NCBI GenBank assembly: GCA_902729315.2
Contig: LR746269.1
Coordinates: 7,228,231-7,292,230 of the forward strand
Source of the DNA: Spirodela intermedia
Lineage: Eukaryota; Streptophyta; Magnoliopsida; Alismatales; Araceae
Direction of reading: 5' to 3'
DNA length: 64,000 nucleotides
The number at the start of each line of letters is the position of its first letter. Position 1 is the stretch's first letter. Shown here piece after piece: positions 1 to 11,087 of this stretch. The notes under the pieces are model-generated. The model was given only the letters and a program-made list of their open reading frames with translations, was not told the DNA's origin and ran no database searches. The translations under genes and the position numbers were made by a program.

Positions 1-979
1 GCGGTCGCCCCCCGTACTTATAGAATGCAGGCAAGGGGCCCGAGTCGCCATCAGTACTTCAAGACGATTTGGACCGGTCGTACGTCTCCCACCCATGAAA
101 CTACTTGGCGGCATTCTGGGCATGCTTCATGTTTCCCAGAATATCAAAAACTTTAGACCCAACACTGAATATCGTGAATAAATTACAACTTGGAGAACCA
201 TGAGAGAGAGACGGTGACACTCCACGGAAAATTAAAAAAAAAACTATTTATCAACGGTGGTGGATCCGATGTGACATGCTCTCTTCCTCTGAACGAACCA
301 TTGCTCCATGGCTTTTTGAATCCCGAATTATCCCCGGATAATTCTCGTGTCGAACATTATATCTTAAAGCCCATGATCAGTAACTTTCTTGTGAATCACC
401 CAGATCAATAGGTTCTTAAAAAATGATACTTTCCCATTAATTAATTAATATTCTTGTTCATGGACAATCGCGGATGAGTATGATTCAGTCTTTTTCTGAA
501 GCCAGCGGGCGGTGGCGGCGGGGAGTTGAATTCGCCCACGCGTGGCGGAGCCGCCGTTTAATTCCCTCACGACGATGCATGGGGGATGTCCGGACGGCGG
601 GGGCTTTCTTAGACAACGACGTGAAGAGTAGACCCGAAATTATGCCGATCTGAGGAGAAATGGGAGAGGGGAGGGGTGGGGGGAGGAAGTTCAACTGGGT
701 TGTTGACCCCCGCCGCCGAGGCCCCATTCACGGCAAGGAAGCCGGTAAGGCATATCTTTTTCACTTGGACGAAGCTTCCCTTTTGCCTGTTCGGGGAGTT
801 CTGCAGAGGTCAGCGGGTTTTTCCTCACGAGAGAATGTGAGCACTCGTCGTCCCCGATTTTGGTGCTTCAGAGATGCAGAGAAATGAAATCAGGGGGCTG
901 AGATTGCTTTGAAGAAGATGTACAGAAAAAGGAAATTCTATGGGGGGATCTTCATCTTCTGCAGTGGAGGTTGAGGAGG
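1..979. other. Left-edge spacer and 3' flank of the PADRE gene
   Basis: I recognise no gene here. The first 480 bases are mixed-composition DNA with a short open frame at 190-411 that matches no family I know. From about 485 to 979 the sequence becomes GC-rich and purine-rich, and it would contain the 3' untranslated region of the minus-strand PADRE gene that ends at 980. Overlapping open frames on both strands in 485-1049 look like by-products of high GC. Confidence 0.5.
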
Positions 980-1498
980 TTAGAAGAGCCAATGGGGGAG
1001 CTTCCTCCCCGCCGCCCGCTCCTCTATTGTGTGGAGGCTGGGTCTCCACGCTCTGGTGAACCTGGCCGAGTGGTGCTGCCTCCCCGTCAGCGCCGGCGAG
1101 TCGCCCAACTCCGAGAAGGGGAGCTCCGGCGGGCCGGCCGCGGCCTTCTTCTCCTCCTCGGGCGGCGCCCCGGCAGGGGTGCCGTGGGACCGCCGGCCGG
1201 AGCGTTTCTTCGACAGGATGCGGCGGGCTTCACCGGCGGAGCTCACCGGAGCCTTGCCGGACTTCATGGGCAGCATCAGGTAGACCTTGCCGACCTCCAG
1301 CTGCTGGTCCGCCGGCAGCGGCGCCGCGCGGTTGCCGGCGAGGAAGGAGCGGAGCTCCACCACGAACTGCTGCGGGTGCTCCAGCATCAGCTCCGCCACC
1401 GTCGCGCCCTCCTCCATGGCCACGACGGTGCAATCCGCCAGTATCACCCTACAGGTGGCGGCGCCGCCGGTTGCCCGCCGCGGGAGAGAGTTCCCCAT
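980..1498 (-). CDS. PADRE (DUF4228) domain protein, single exon
   Basis: This intronless minus-strand gene encodes 172 residues. The start at 1498 gives MGNSLPRR, a Met-Gly-Asn-Ser opening typical of DUF4228/PADRE proteins and a possible N-myristoylation signal. The open frame runs on upstream to 2011, but that extension is low-complexity and lacks family features, so I chose the internal Met. The PADRE core follows, with RVILADCTVV, then TVAELMLEHPQQFV, then the LEVGKVYLMLP strand near residues 67-77. After it come a basic, proline/alanine-rich disordered linker and the conserved C-terminal element RAWRPSLHTIEE. PADRE proteins are plant-specific and often induced by pathogens and abiotic stress; their biochemical activity is not settled. 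The coding region is very GC-rich, as is common for intronless plant genes. A TATA-like box (1660-1667) and W-box cores (1720-1954) lie upstream. The family call is firm; the role is inferred. Confidence 0.9.
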   Translation of the reverse strand: MGNSLPRRATGGAATCRVILADCTVVAMEEGATVAELMLEHPQQFVVELRSFLAGNRAAPLPADQQLEVGKVYLMLPMKSGKAPVSSAGEARRILSKKRSGRRSHGTPAGAPPEEEKKAAAGPPELPFSELGDSPALTGRQHHSARFTRAWRPSLHTIEERAAGRKLPHWLF

Positions 1499-1659
1499 GG
1501 AAGGAGGCGACGGAGAAAGATGGGTTTTTTTTTCTGGGTTGGGGGTGGGGGTGTTGGGGGGTGACTCTGAAGAACTCGAGAGCTGGTTCTGATCTTTTCT
1601 AGGTTTCCCGGTTCCTCCTTTAAAAGCCGTCAGTTGGGAAGGAGAAGGGTGGAGGTTGG

Positions 1660-1667
1660 TTTTTATA
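1660..1667 (-). promoter_or_regulatory. TATA-like box of the PADRE gene
   Basis: The minus strand reads TATAAAAA here, about 160 bases upstream of the chosen ATG at 1498. This would give a 5' leader of roughly 130 bases. It is the best TATA match in the interval; the transcription start is inferred. Confidence 0.5.
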
Positions 1668-1719
1668 CATAAATCGAGGGTCTTGTGAGCTCTATTTACC
1701 ACCCCCCCGGGCTTCCGTG

Positions 1720-1954
1720 TTGACCCGTTAGCCGGCCGAGTTGAGACTCGGGAGGAGGGACTCTTACCTCTTTCCTCCTCCCAACCGTCGGAAGATGATG
1801 GAGGGACAGCTGGGTCAACGTCAAACAACCGAGCCGGGCTTCGGGCCCCAGGACTTTTTAAGGGTTTTTCTACTGGAGGAGACCGGGCCTCGGGCTTTTC
1901 GGACTTGGCCGGCCCGGTTTCTTCCTGTTCTTGTCCGGTTCCCGTGCGTTGACT
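1720..1954. promoter_or_regulatory. Cluster of W-box cores upstream of the PADRE gene
   Basis: Four TTGAC cores lie within 235 bases: TTGACC at 1720-1725 (plus), the complement of TTGACC at 1813-1818, the complement of TTGACG at 1819-1824, and TTGACT at 1949-1954 (plus). W-boxes bind WRKY factors, and PADRE genes are frequently pathogen-responsive, so the arrangement fits a stress promoter. Binding itself is inference. Confidence 0.4.
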
Positions 1955-2262
1955 TTTAAGGCATTTAGGATTGAGGCGGACGTAGTAAATGAGAATATTC
2001 TCCGCCCACAACAGTTGTTAATAAAAGAGGGATGATGCCAGGTTAATGCATGTTATCTAAGCTTCGTTGGGTACGCGATAATCTTCATTGGAAGCTCCAA
2101 GTCAACCCGATTTGGAGTTCGATGTCAACGCTGAGGATCAATCGGAAGCCGCGGCTACTACGACACACAAATGAGAAGATATCTGCGCCACGCGCTTGCT
2201 TACGTTCCCTTTTCAACGAAATTCAAATATGTGTGATAAGTTGCCCACAGCCCAAGCGAGGG

Positions 2263-2264
<2 letters not shown>

Positions 2265-2352
<88 letters not shown>

Positions 2353-2353
2353 G
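2265..2353. repeat. (GA)n microsatellite
   Basis: A nearly uninterrupted GA run of about 44 units, broken once near 2341 by extra G bases. It creates artificial Arg-Glu and Ser-Leu open frames on the two strands, which I do not treat as coding. Confidence 0.97.
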
Positions 2354-2570
2354 TAGGAGGGACGGGTTACCCCATGGGCCACCACAGAAGATATCAATAC
2401 AGGTGCCGCGTTTTCTGACCTAACCTAATAGTAATTTGGACCTTGATCCACAGTGAGAGAGAGACAGGAGAATGAAAGTCAGGATTGGCCCAGAAAAAGG
2501 AAAGACTGAGACGTGAAACCTGTCCTTCTTGCGGAAGGTTAACTATTATAATCGCGTGGTCGCTCATATT

Positions 2571-2628
2571 TGACAGAGAGGGAGAGGGAGAGGGAGAGGA
2601 AGAGATGGGGAGAGAGAGAGAGAGAGAG
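2571..2628. repeat. GA/GGGA low-complexity tract
   Basis: A purine-only tract on the plus strand mixes GAGAGG units with a pure GA run at its right end. It is another member of the GA microsatellite family that litters this spacer. Confidence 0.9.
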
Positions 2629-2924
2629 CTCTCACTGCAGAACTCTCCGACAAAGTCCCCGTATTCGCCTCGGTATGGGTCGGGCACACTGTTCCCATTA
2701 TTATGCTCCCGGTTGCTCCCATCATCACCAGCAAGGTCTTCCTCATGAGATTTCCCATCTAATTGGTCCGGCCCATTACGAAGGTGGAGGTCGGAAAACC
2801 TCCCATTTTCTCATCATTTGAGAGAGAAAGTCAGAACCGGCCCGCACACACACTCTTCCGAGGAATCAACCAAGAACTCACTCTCTCTCACTCCTCTTGT
2901 GCTTCGCTCAAACCCTAGCCCACC

Positions 2925-2999
2925 ATGGCCGTTGTAGGCATTGGCCATCTGCAGGTTCTAGGAGGTGGGCAGCTGCACTTGCTAAGAAAGACCAAATGA
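2925..2999 (+). other. Short ORF with good initiation context; possible broken first exon
   Basis: The sequence just upstream looks like a plant 5' leader: it is pyrimidine-rich, has the common AAACCCTAG leader word, and ends in CACCATGGCC, an excellent initiation context. The frame encodes only 24 residues (MAVVGIGHLQ at the start, LLRKTK at the end) before TGA. I do not recognise it. It may be the first exon of a decayed or unseen spliced gene, a small peptide, or chance. Confidence 0.2.
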
Positions 3000-3549
3000 T
3001 TTGTCGGCGAATGCATCAGTTGATATCTGAACTTGCATCTCATGTTGTGGATTGATTCATAGCTAAAATGGCTCATAAATATAATTAATGCAGAATCTAC
3101 CCTGACCTAGGGGCCAACCAACCAGCTGTCCCATATCTTCGGAGCAGTGAGCAACGGGAGCTTTCCTGAAGTTACCTCGTCTTCGTAGTCTCGGAGTTGA
3201 AATCCCCTCCGGCATTTTAGATGGGAAATCTCCCCTCTCCTTCGTCCTAACTCCCCTCTCTCACTTCCATGGAAACCCTAATCCCCCAAAGCTTGAAACC
3301 TCGTCTGGTAGAATCCCGAATGCCTTCACCCTCTTCTCGTCTCTCCCACTACGACTCTCTGTCGATGACGGCGACCTCCAGGAGACGAGGATCGGCCACG
3401 CAGAGAAGAGCCACATTCTACGACGCTGAAGATGCTCGCCAAGTCCGCCTCAAAGATCCTTGTCTGGGCAGCTATGGTTGACAAGGGCAACAAATGGTGT
3501 TGCAACGTGGGGCCAGTGTATAGTAGCTTCCAATCCACTGACTCATCAA

Positions 3550-3552
<3 letters not shown>

Positions 3553-3590
<38 letters not shown>

Positions 3591-3602
3591 ACTTACACAC
3601 CC

Positions 3603-3641
<39 letters not shown>
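3553..3641. repeat. CT run and GA run forming an inverted repeat
   Basis: A (CT)17 run at 3553-3586 is followed after about 18 bases by a GA run of similar length at 3605-3641. The two arms are perfectly complementary, so either strand could fold into a hairpin with a ~35-bp stem. Open frames through this region are artefacts of the repeat. Confidence 0.95.
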
Positions 3642-3646
<5 letters not shown>

Positions 3647-6504
3647 GTCCAAAAATCAGCGCTTTTACAGTCTGTACCCTTTTCCACCGTGCTTCTATGT
3701 GTTACTAGAGGGGGGAAGGTTCTCCTTGGAGGCCCTCCCTCCTCTTGGCCGACAGGAACTACACCGCTAGCACCTGCTACAGACCATGTTCTCTTCCAAG
3801 GTGTGGTTCTCCTCGGTGGTCCCTCGTCCCTTTCTTGGCGGTGGTTCTTCCCAGCAGTTCCCTCAGCTACTCCTAGATAGATATATGGTTCCCTCACTTG
3901 TATTCTCCCGTGTCTGCGTCGTCTCTCACGCATACTTTCATACGCTGCATCCTCTTCACGAGTAGAAAATCCCTTTGCCTACCGACCAAACCATGACGTC
4001 CTCATTAATGCGTTAAAGGCTCGTGTTTGCCCTATTAATGCTCGTCTTTGCCAGGCCCACTGACAGCTCCATCCAATAGTCTAGAATTATGTGAGAGGGT
4101 TGATGCAGTGGTGAATTCATTCATGAACTAGATAGAACGGAGGCATCAGTGGAATCTCTATGGTATTTCATTTTAACAAAAAGAAGGCTGATTTATTTAT
4201 GTATTTATGTATTTATGTATTTATGTATGTATGTATTTATTTATTTATTTATTTATTTATTTCATATGGCTGATATCAGTATCTTGACCATGTGACTCAC
4301 GTCAGTCATATACGTTGATCACGAGGAATATCATTATTTTTTTTAAATATATGATTACATTCAGGATACATCGATGATACCCAGATAGCCTGAATACCCA
4401 ATCTCATGATCCCCAATAAGAAGAAGAGCGACAATCTCATGATCATGAAGTTATGTATGGTTTCTCAAGTATTTGCCTTTTTTGATACAATAAAATATCT
4501 ATAAGACTCGGCAAAAGACTTATATCCCATGAAAATAATGTTTTTGGATGGTTTAGCTTCCAATGGACTAAAATATCAAGAATTAAAAGTATGCAGGAAA
4601 ACTGATTTTCCATTAACCTCTCAAAATAAATCTGAATATTATTTCACGAAGAGAAAATAAGGGTGTGATCTTCTAATTATTGGATGGTTGAAAGGCATAG
4701 TATGAACATACGAGTTAGGCCTTACTAGATAAAAAAATATATATCTTCCCCCCTTTCAGGAGAGACAAAATAAATATGGTTTTGGTAGGGATCCAAGTCC
4801 TTCTAAGGACATTAGCAAAAGGCCTCACAATTATCATTGCAGCAAGGTGGGTCTTATTTCTAGCTAAATTTGATTAATTAATACTAATATTAGTCCATTG
4901 CATGGTTCCCTTTCTTGAACCATTTACAATGAGCCTAATACATTCCTAGAGTAAGTGTAGACCAAGCTTGTGGAAAGGTTGTGGTTGAGAAACTTTTTCA
5001 AGCAATTGAAAAAAGTAACCCTAGGATCTTATTTGTCATTCTGAAGGAATAAAAGCCAAGAAGTGCACATAGGTGTTGAAGATCCAATTACACTAGTGAC
5101 AGTACAATTGAGAGTCATAGGGCTCATTTAGTATCTAAAGAATTCACAAATACATAGAGTTTATCAAATGGAAAATTTTAGATGTAGAGAGTATGAGCGA
5201 TGTAGTAAGGCTAGGACTACAATTCAACATTAACAAAGCATAAACCACTATAATAGTGGTGAAATAACTGCTATAAATGTTTGTTATATAAACTATTTCA
5301 ACATTGTTTTGAACATCCATAGTGTTAATGTTCATTTTTTTTGGTTTTTGCTTAATGATGTAACCTCCTAATGATTACCCATAGCTTATAGAAGATTCCT
5401 TATGAGCTCATAAACTCATGTCTACCTAAGAAGAACAGCCACCAACATATTAGTGTTGAATTATATTATCATGTTTGTGTTAGGAGAATTAGAAAGCTAT
5501 TCCATTAAAAATAAGCCCAAAGTCAAATAATCCATTACTACCCTATTCCAAAATAATGACCGTCATATATATAAACACTATATGTATATACATATGTAAA
5601 TATTTTTCGTCAACTAGGCTCCAATTATGCTTGCCTTGCCATCTCTAGCCCATTGAGTGGCCAATGCATGAAACTCCCATCTTTAATGCAAACTAGCATA
5701 TGTATCATGCTCTCCAAGATTACAACTTCGTTGAGTTCACTATGAGGGAGACTTTGGGTTTTTTCTCTCCATTCTCACCTCTCCTTGTGGAGATGTGCGA
5801 GCTTTGAGGGTTCATTCAGTTTAGAGTATGGAAGCCTATTTAGGAAGTATCCTTGGAAGAGTAAAAATGTCAACATTGACTTACTTCAGTCAAAATAGAT
5901 ATCCATTCAGTCTTTAGATTATTTGAAGTGACAATCTCACTCTAAGCTAGAAAACAATGGTTTGTAAGCGTCATGTGTGTCACTATGAGCATACATCGAG
6001 TGGGGTTAATTGATCTTTTCACATGGTTAGATAGGTTCGATTAACATCATAATTGCATTATCTGGAACTATGGTGCAATGCCTTCGATTGCAGTATACTC
6101 GAAGAATTTAATGGCAAAGATTTCCCTTGAATAGATATAATAAGGTAATCCCCAGAAAAAGCATGGCTACGGATGATCTTCCTTATATGAAATTGCTGCA
6201 AGAGCGAGTCTGGTAAACCCAGAAAACAGAGGCAGAGTAGGGAGAGGAGGTTGCTGACATGAACTCGCCTGCCCCTCCCCCTCCCCCCCCTTACCCCTTC
6301 CCTTCCCTCTCCCACAGCCACCAGATGCACATGAGACCAGGCTTACCAGACACATAACATATTCCAGTTTACAACCATATATCAAGTCAAACCCAACTGA
6401 AAGAGAAAGGAAGAAGAAGAAGATAGAGAGGACTTGTTCCACAATCATACGGAGCAGTTTCCGACAGATTGGTTCCTTGCCCATGGGATCTTCACAAGGG
6501 CGGG
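3642..6504. other. Spacer without recognised genes
   Basis: The left part (3642-4080) is moderately GC-rich and codes for nothing I recognise. From about 4140 the DNA is AT-rich with stops in all frames. A TTTA/TGTA microsatellite lies at 4191-4262. The rightmost 400-500 bases should include the 3' untranslated region of SAR1, whose stop codon is at 6505-6507 on the minus strand. I saw no transposon ends, although old unrecognisable repeats are possible. Confidence 0.5.
4191..4262. repeat. (TTTA)/(TGTA) tetranucleotide microsatellite
   Basis: About 18 units of a tetranucleotide alternate between TTTA and TGTA, ending in a pure TTTA run. It is a simple-sequence repeat. Confidence 0.95.
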
Positions 6505-8738
6505 CTACTTGATGTACTGAGAGAGCCATTTGAAGCCGTCGCCGTAGCCCATCTTGCGAACGATGCTGCACATGAAGACCTCCAGTGGGCGGACGTTGGA
6601 GTCCACGAGGTTCACCTTGCCCTTTCCAGTAGTGAAGTTGCTCAGGCCCAGGTGATAGCGGAGCTCGTCCTCAGAGGCCGCATAAGGGATATCGATCTTG
6701 TTCCCGAGGATGAGGAAGGGGACGCTGGCCAAGGAATCATCAGAGAGGAGGGCGTCCAACTCTTTCTTTGACTCGGCAAACCTCTCCTTGTCGAAGGCGT
6801 CCACAAGATAAACGACTGCATCCACCTGAAAGGGGAAAAGAAAAACAATAAGCACTGGAACAAACTGGAAACTTCTTTGATACTAAGATACTTTGGTCGG
6901 GAGAATGAAGGAGAATGTATTATGTCACATAGTAATTATTTTCAGATGATGGATTCTGTTGAGAGAGATTATTGAAAGGGATTGCATACAAGTAACCGCG
7001 AGGACGGCCACCAGAAGTCCTCTCACTAGACGAAGAGATGATTGCACTAGACTCAAAACAGCACAGAGGTCTTGTTCCCATGCCTTTATGGGAATATGAA
7101 ACAAGTGCTACTGACAAATCTGAACAGTAATGGGTAAGAAGGAGAACAAGACACCAAAAATTTCAGAGCTGATCCAGAAACAAAATCCCAGTAATAAAGC
7201 AATAATTGAAGTAGAAAAAAAACCGCAATGAACACTGACTTAAGAATAACAAGCAAATACAAGCGAGACAAAACGCTAGGCAGCTCAGTTAAACAAAGTA
7301 TCATCATATGGTAAAGTAGGAACAGGCATCAGTACAAAGTAAGATATCCCACATGTGCCTTTTTAGTAATTGAAAAAAATGAAATAATGACCATTTAGAG
7401 AGTTGAACATGTTTGAAGTTCATAAACAAATCAAACTAACCATTAGAGTCAAACAGTGGTAAAGTGACAGCAATGAAATAAATACCCAGCAAAAAATGCA
7501 GCAACACACCAAAACAAACATACGAGCATGGGTGGGTACTGAACTAAATGCACATGAATAAAATACAATGCAAACGAGGGAACGAGAATTTATTCTCATT
7601 TTAAAATTTATCTCAAAAAGTACCTTTAAAGGATTACCGTGACAACACAGTCAAGATATTAACCATCATCAAAGCACAAAAAGAACATCATCCAATTTGT
7701 ATTAACAAAATTGGGCAAGCATTATAAAATAAAAGGAAAAATTCAGAGAAAAGAGAAGTACTAAGATAGTACTGAACTAAATGAATAATGCGAAGTGCAG
7801 CAAAATAGAAACACCTCAAAAAGCATAACACGAACAACAACATCTGACGCTCTACTAAAAAATTAGGAATTCTAGTCCTCGTTAACAGAAAGGGAATGAG
7901 GACTAGAAGCAGTTTCAGTGATGCGAAGTTGTGAACAAATAAAAAATCGTAAAATACGTCAAGAATTTCCATGTACATTTAGGGTAGAGAAATAAAACAC
8001 TACTCCTGGAAACCCAATCGTATATCACAGATGATTCGTAGGAAGCATACAAGCAATAGAAAGAGCGAATCAGAAAATAACAAACAACAGATGTGACGAA
8101 AACCTGCTGCCCAGTTGGATATCATTAACGTCTGATGCATCAAGAATACTTGGCAAGCGATATTCTGGTAAAAGCATACAAGCTCATTGGCGTAAATCAT
8201 ATCCGGATCCATAGATCACCAAATAGAATGCGGCAAAACAAGTGATAAAGATGAAAGAAGGCAGGCATACTTTGGCATAGTAGTCCTTCCAGACTCGGCG
8301 TGCGATCTGATGACCGCCCAAATCAAAAGCCTTGAACTTGATCTTCCCAATACTCAATTCTTCTGATGTCGGATACTGCGTGGGCTGATGTTGGACCAAT
8401 CTCTGCATTCGAGGGTCATAAAGAGAAATTAGCGAGACTGTTTTCATGAACACAAGTAAGAAACATCTAATTTCAAGAAAAACGATGCCAAAATTTAACA
8501 CAAGGGAGAAGCAAATAAATCCACCCGCGGATGGAAATTACCAGAAATTATAAAAAAAGATGAAAAATATTCGAGGTGGAGGAAGTGCAACAAAGAACCG
8601 ATGTCCGACCTCATCCTTCAACATGTGAAGCAGCGTGGTCTTCCCCGCATTATCGAGCCCTAGAAACAAAATCTTCGCCTCTTTCTGCCACAGACCCAGC
8701 GAAGCGAGGACACCGTAAAACCAGTCCAGGAGAAACAT
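6505..8738 (-). CDS. SAR1: SAR1 small GTPase, COPII coat initiator
   Basis: Three minus-strand exons (8738-8610, 8402-8271, 6825-6505) join in phase 0 to give 193 residues, exactly the usual plant SAR1 length. SAR1 is the GTPase that, once loaded with GTP by SEC12, inserts its N-terminal amphipathic helix into the ER membrane and recruits SEC23/24 to build COPII vesicles. The hydrophobic N-terminus ([17 protein letters not shown]) precedes the P-loop GLDNAGKT (27-34), the switch-II motif DLGGHQ (70-75) and the NKID base-recognition motif (129-132). The C-terminus WLSQYIK is typical and, unlike Rab proteins, has no prenylation cysteine. Introns are 207 and 1445 bases with GT-AG ends; the second is AT-rich and shows no other gene. 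The leader upstream is rich in CT on the coding strand, and a TATA box lies at 9050-9057. Which SAR1 paralogue this is cannot be told. Confidence 0.98.
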
Positions 8739-9049
8739 GATACCCGGCGGGAATTCACCTCAGACCAGGGTGGATCGCCGACAGCCGAAGCTCTCGGCCT
8801 GGAAACGCCCGATCCGTCTGACGCCCGCCCTCCGATCTGCTCCCCTGACAGATCCGGCGATGAAACGGGACGGGCGCGCAGAGCGAGAGGGAGAAAACCC
8901 TAGAGATGTATATATATGGGAGAGAGAGAGAGAGAGACGAAGGGGGGACGGAAGATGGGGCTGGACTGCAGGAATCAGGAAAGAGGAGGAAGGGGAGAGA
9001 GAAAATAGGTTTACGTGGCTTTCTTTCTCTTCCCCTCTCCTTCTCACCG

Positions 9050-9057
9050 CTTTTATA
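9050..9057 (-). promoter_or_regulatory. TATA box of SAR1
   Basis: The minus strand reads TATAAAAG about 310 bases upstream of the SAR1 start codon. The implied leader of roughly 280 bases contains a CT-rich stretch (GA run at 8918-8938 on the plus strand). The match is good; the start site is inferred. Confidence 0.55.
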
Positions 9058-9539
9058 CGGCGGAAGATGCTCAAAGCTCAGCTCTCCATTTACCGGCTGA
9101 GCCGGTAACGGAATCTGTGCGACTCCACACCTGCCACCCAGCGCCCAGCCCTTCACGGGTCCAACTCCCCAGTGAGGCGGCCGCTTGAGAAACCGCCCGT
9201 TGCCAGTCACCCAGTGTCGTCACCTGGCGACAGTTCTCATTACAGTTAACCTTCTTATATCTATAATTGTTTTAACACTCTCTGAGTTCTACCCTTCAAG
9301 CAGAGTCTGGTTACAAAAATATCTCGGTTATTACGCAGGTATAGGAGAAAACTTGTATTGTTACTCGTGAGTAAAAGAGGGGGTTTTCTGTAATTCTTCT
9401 TCCTCATGAAAAAATGGATTCTGGACCTACTAGAGAGTTATTTACTTTTCTACTTTCATCTCTCTCTCTCTCTCTCTAAACCTATTTGGAAAACTATTTT
9501 GGTGGGTACCTCGTTCTACCTTCCTGCCATATTCCATTT

Positions 9540-10857
9540 GAACCTTATTATAGATATATTTATCTTGATACTCTCCGCTATTTATATTTGCATTACTTAT
9601 GCTACTTATATTTCCCATTTAATAATGACGTATGTGTCCTTGATCTCTCCTACTCTTCTCACTTTTTGACATTTCCCATTTAATAATAACGTATGTGTCC
9701 TTGATCTCTCCTACTCTTTTCACTTTTTGACATTTCCTATTTAATAATGACGTATATGTCCTTGATCTCTCCTACTCTTTTCACTTTTTGACATTTCCCA
9801 TTTAATAATGACGTATATGTCCTTGATCTCTCCTACTCTTCTCACTTTTTGACATTTCCCATTTAATAATAACGTATGTGTCCTTGATCTTTCCTACTCT
9901 TCTCACTTTTTGACAAAATCTAATGTATATTTAAATTAGTGTTTGCTCATATTTACCATGAATATTATAAATACATTTGTCTTAATACTCCCAAATACTT
10001 ATATTTTAATGATTTTATTTCCTAGTTAATATTGTTTTCCTCTTGATATCTTCTAGTTTTCTCACTTTTTTTTTACAAACATTTTATTCAGTTTAAACTA
10101 GTGTTAGCTGGTCTATACCATGAAAATTTAGCATTGTACCCTTTTGACCAATGCACAATTACTTCTACATGCAAACTAGTCAACCTAGGTTCTAACCAAT
10201 GTCAACGCACTTTACCCAAAATGGTATTGAATGGCTCCTACGATCCACACCCTCGATAATGTTGCATGATTGTGTGATTATACAACCATTTAGCTACTTA
10301 TAATTCGCATTTAATAATTTTGGTTGTGTTCTTGATATCTCCTACTTTTCCAACTTTTTCTTACAAAAAAATATGTTCATTTAAATAAGTGTTAGCTTCT
10401 ATTTACCAGAAAAATTGGGAATTGTGCTCAGTTTACGAATGCCAATCAGTTCTGCGTGCAAACTAGTCAACTTAGCTTCTGATCAACGTCAACCCTTTTG
10501 ACCCAGAATGGTATCGAGCAGCTCCCACCGTCCACACCCTCAAGAATTGATACTGTATGATTGCGTGATTATACTTCCCATTTAGTATTTCACACTTCCA
10601 ATTTAATAATGTAAGTTGTGTTCTTGATCTCTCCTATTTTTCTCACTTTTTTATTTCAAAAAATGTGTACATTTAAATCAGCGTTAGCTTGTATTTACCA
10701 TAAAAATTGGGACGATCTCCCCATCGGTCAAATTAGTTCTTCATATATACAAGTCAACTTTGGTCGTGATCAATGTCAACCCATTTGACCCAAAATGGTA
10801 TAGAACAGCTCCCACCATCCATACCCTAAATAGTATTGCATGATTGCATGATTAAAG
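9540..10857. repeat. Composite tandem array with ~290-bp units
   Basis: Diverged units begin with GTGTTAGCT-like words at about 9939, 10101, 10389 and 10681, spaced 162, 288 and 292 bases; the first is internally shortened. Each full unit carries the same order of landmarks: a TTACCA-like word, then AACTAGTCAAC or similar, then ACCCAAAATGGTAT, then GCATGATTG, then a CATTTAATAAT...CTTGAT...CTCCTA...CACTTTTT block. That last block is the one amplified separately at 9611-9915. No coding capacity or terminal repeats are seen. It may be a small satellite or the remains of a repeat-rich mobile element. Confidence 0.85.
9611..9915. repeat. 61-bp tandem repeat, five copies
   Basis: Copies start at 9611, 9672, 9733, 9794 and 9855 with a constant 61-bp period and only a few substitutions between them (for example AATAATGACG versus AATAATAACG). 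The near-identity points to recent local amplification. The same block occurs once per unit in the longer array to the right. Confidence 0.97.
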
Positions 10858-11087
10858 ATTTATCTTACAGAGCCTGGTGCGCACCTAATCCGTGAGGTGG
10901 AGATGGAAGAGCCTGGTGGCAATGCCGGGACGTCGCTAGAAAGAAAACCACACAATCTGGTACACTCAAGAACATCATCTATCATGGAGCTCCTCTTCCA
11001 GAGCAAAGCCTGGTAAACTCGAGAACACCATCTATCTTGGAGCTCCTCTTCCAGTGCAGCGGCAGATCGCCGGCGGAAGTCCGGAGA

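Noticed and set aside
485-1592. Several overlapping open frames on both strands around the PADRE gene
   Set aside because: They are shadow frames of a GC-rich coding region; only the 1498-980 frame shows family motifs.
2050-2821. Open frames with long Arg-Glu or Ser-Leu runs
   Set aside because: They are direct translations of GA/CT microsatellites.
3269-3481. 70-residue plus-strand open frame METLIPQSLK, with an overlapping 112-residue frame
   Set aside because: No family recognised; the longer frame runs through CT and GA microsatellites, so it is probably not coding. A decayed gene start cannot be excluded.
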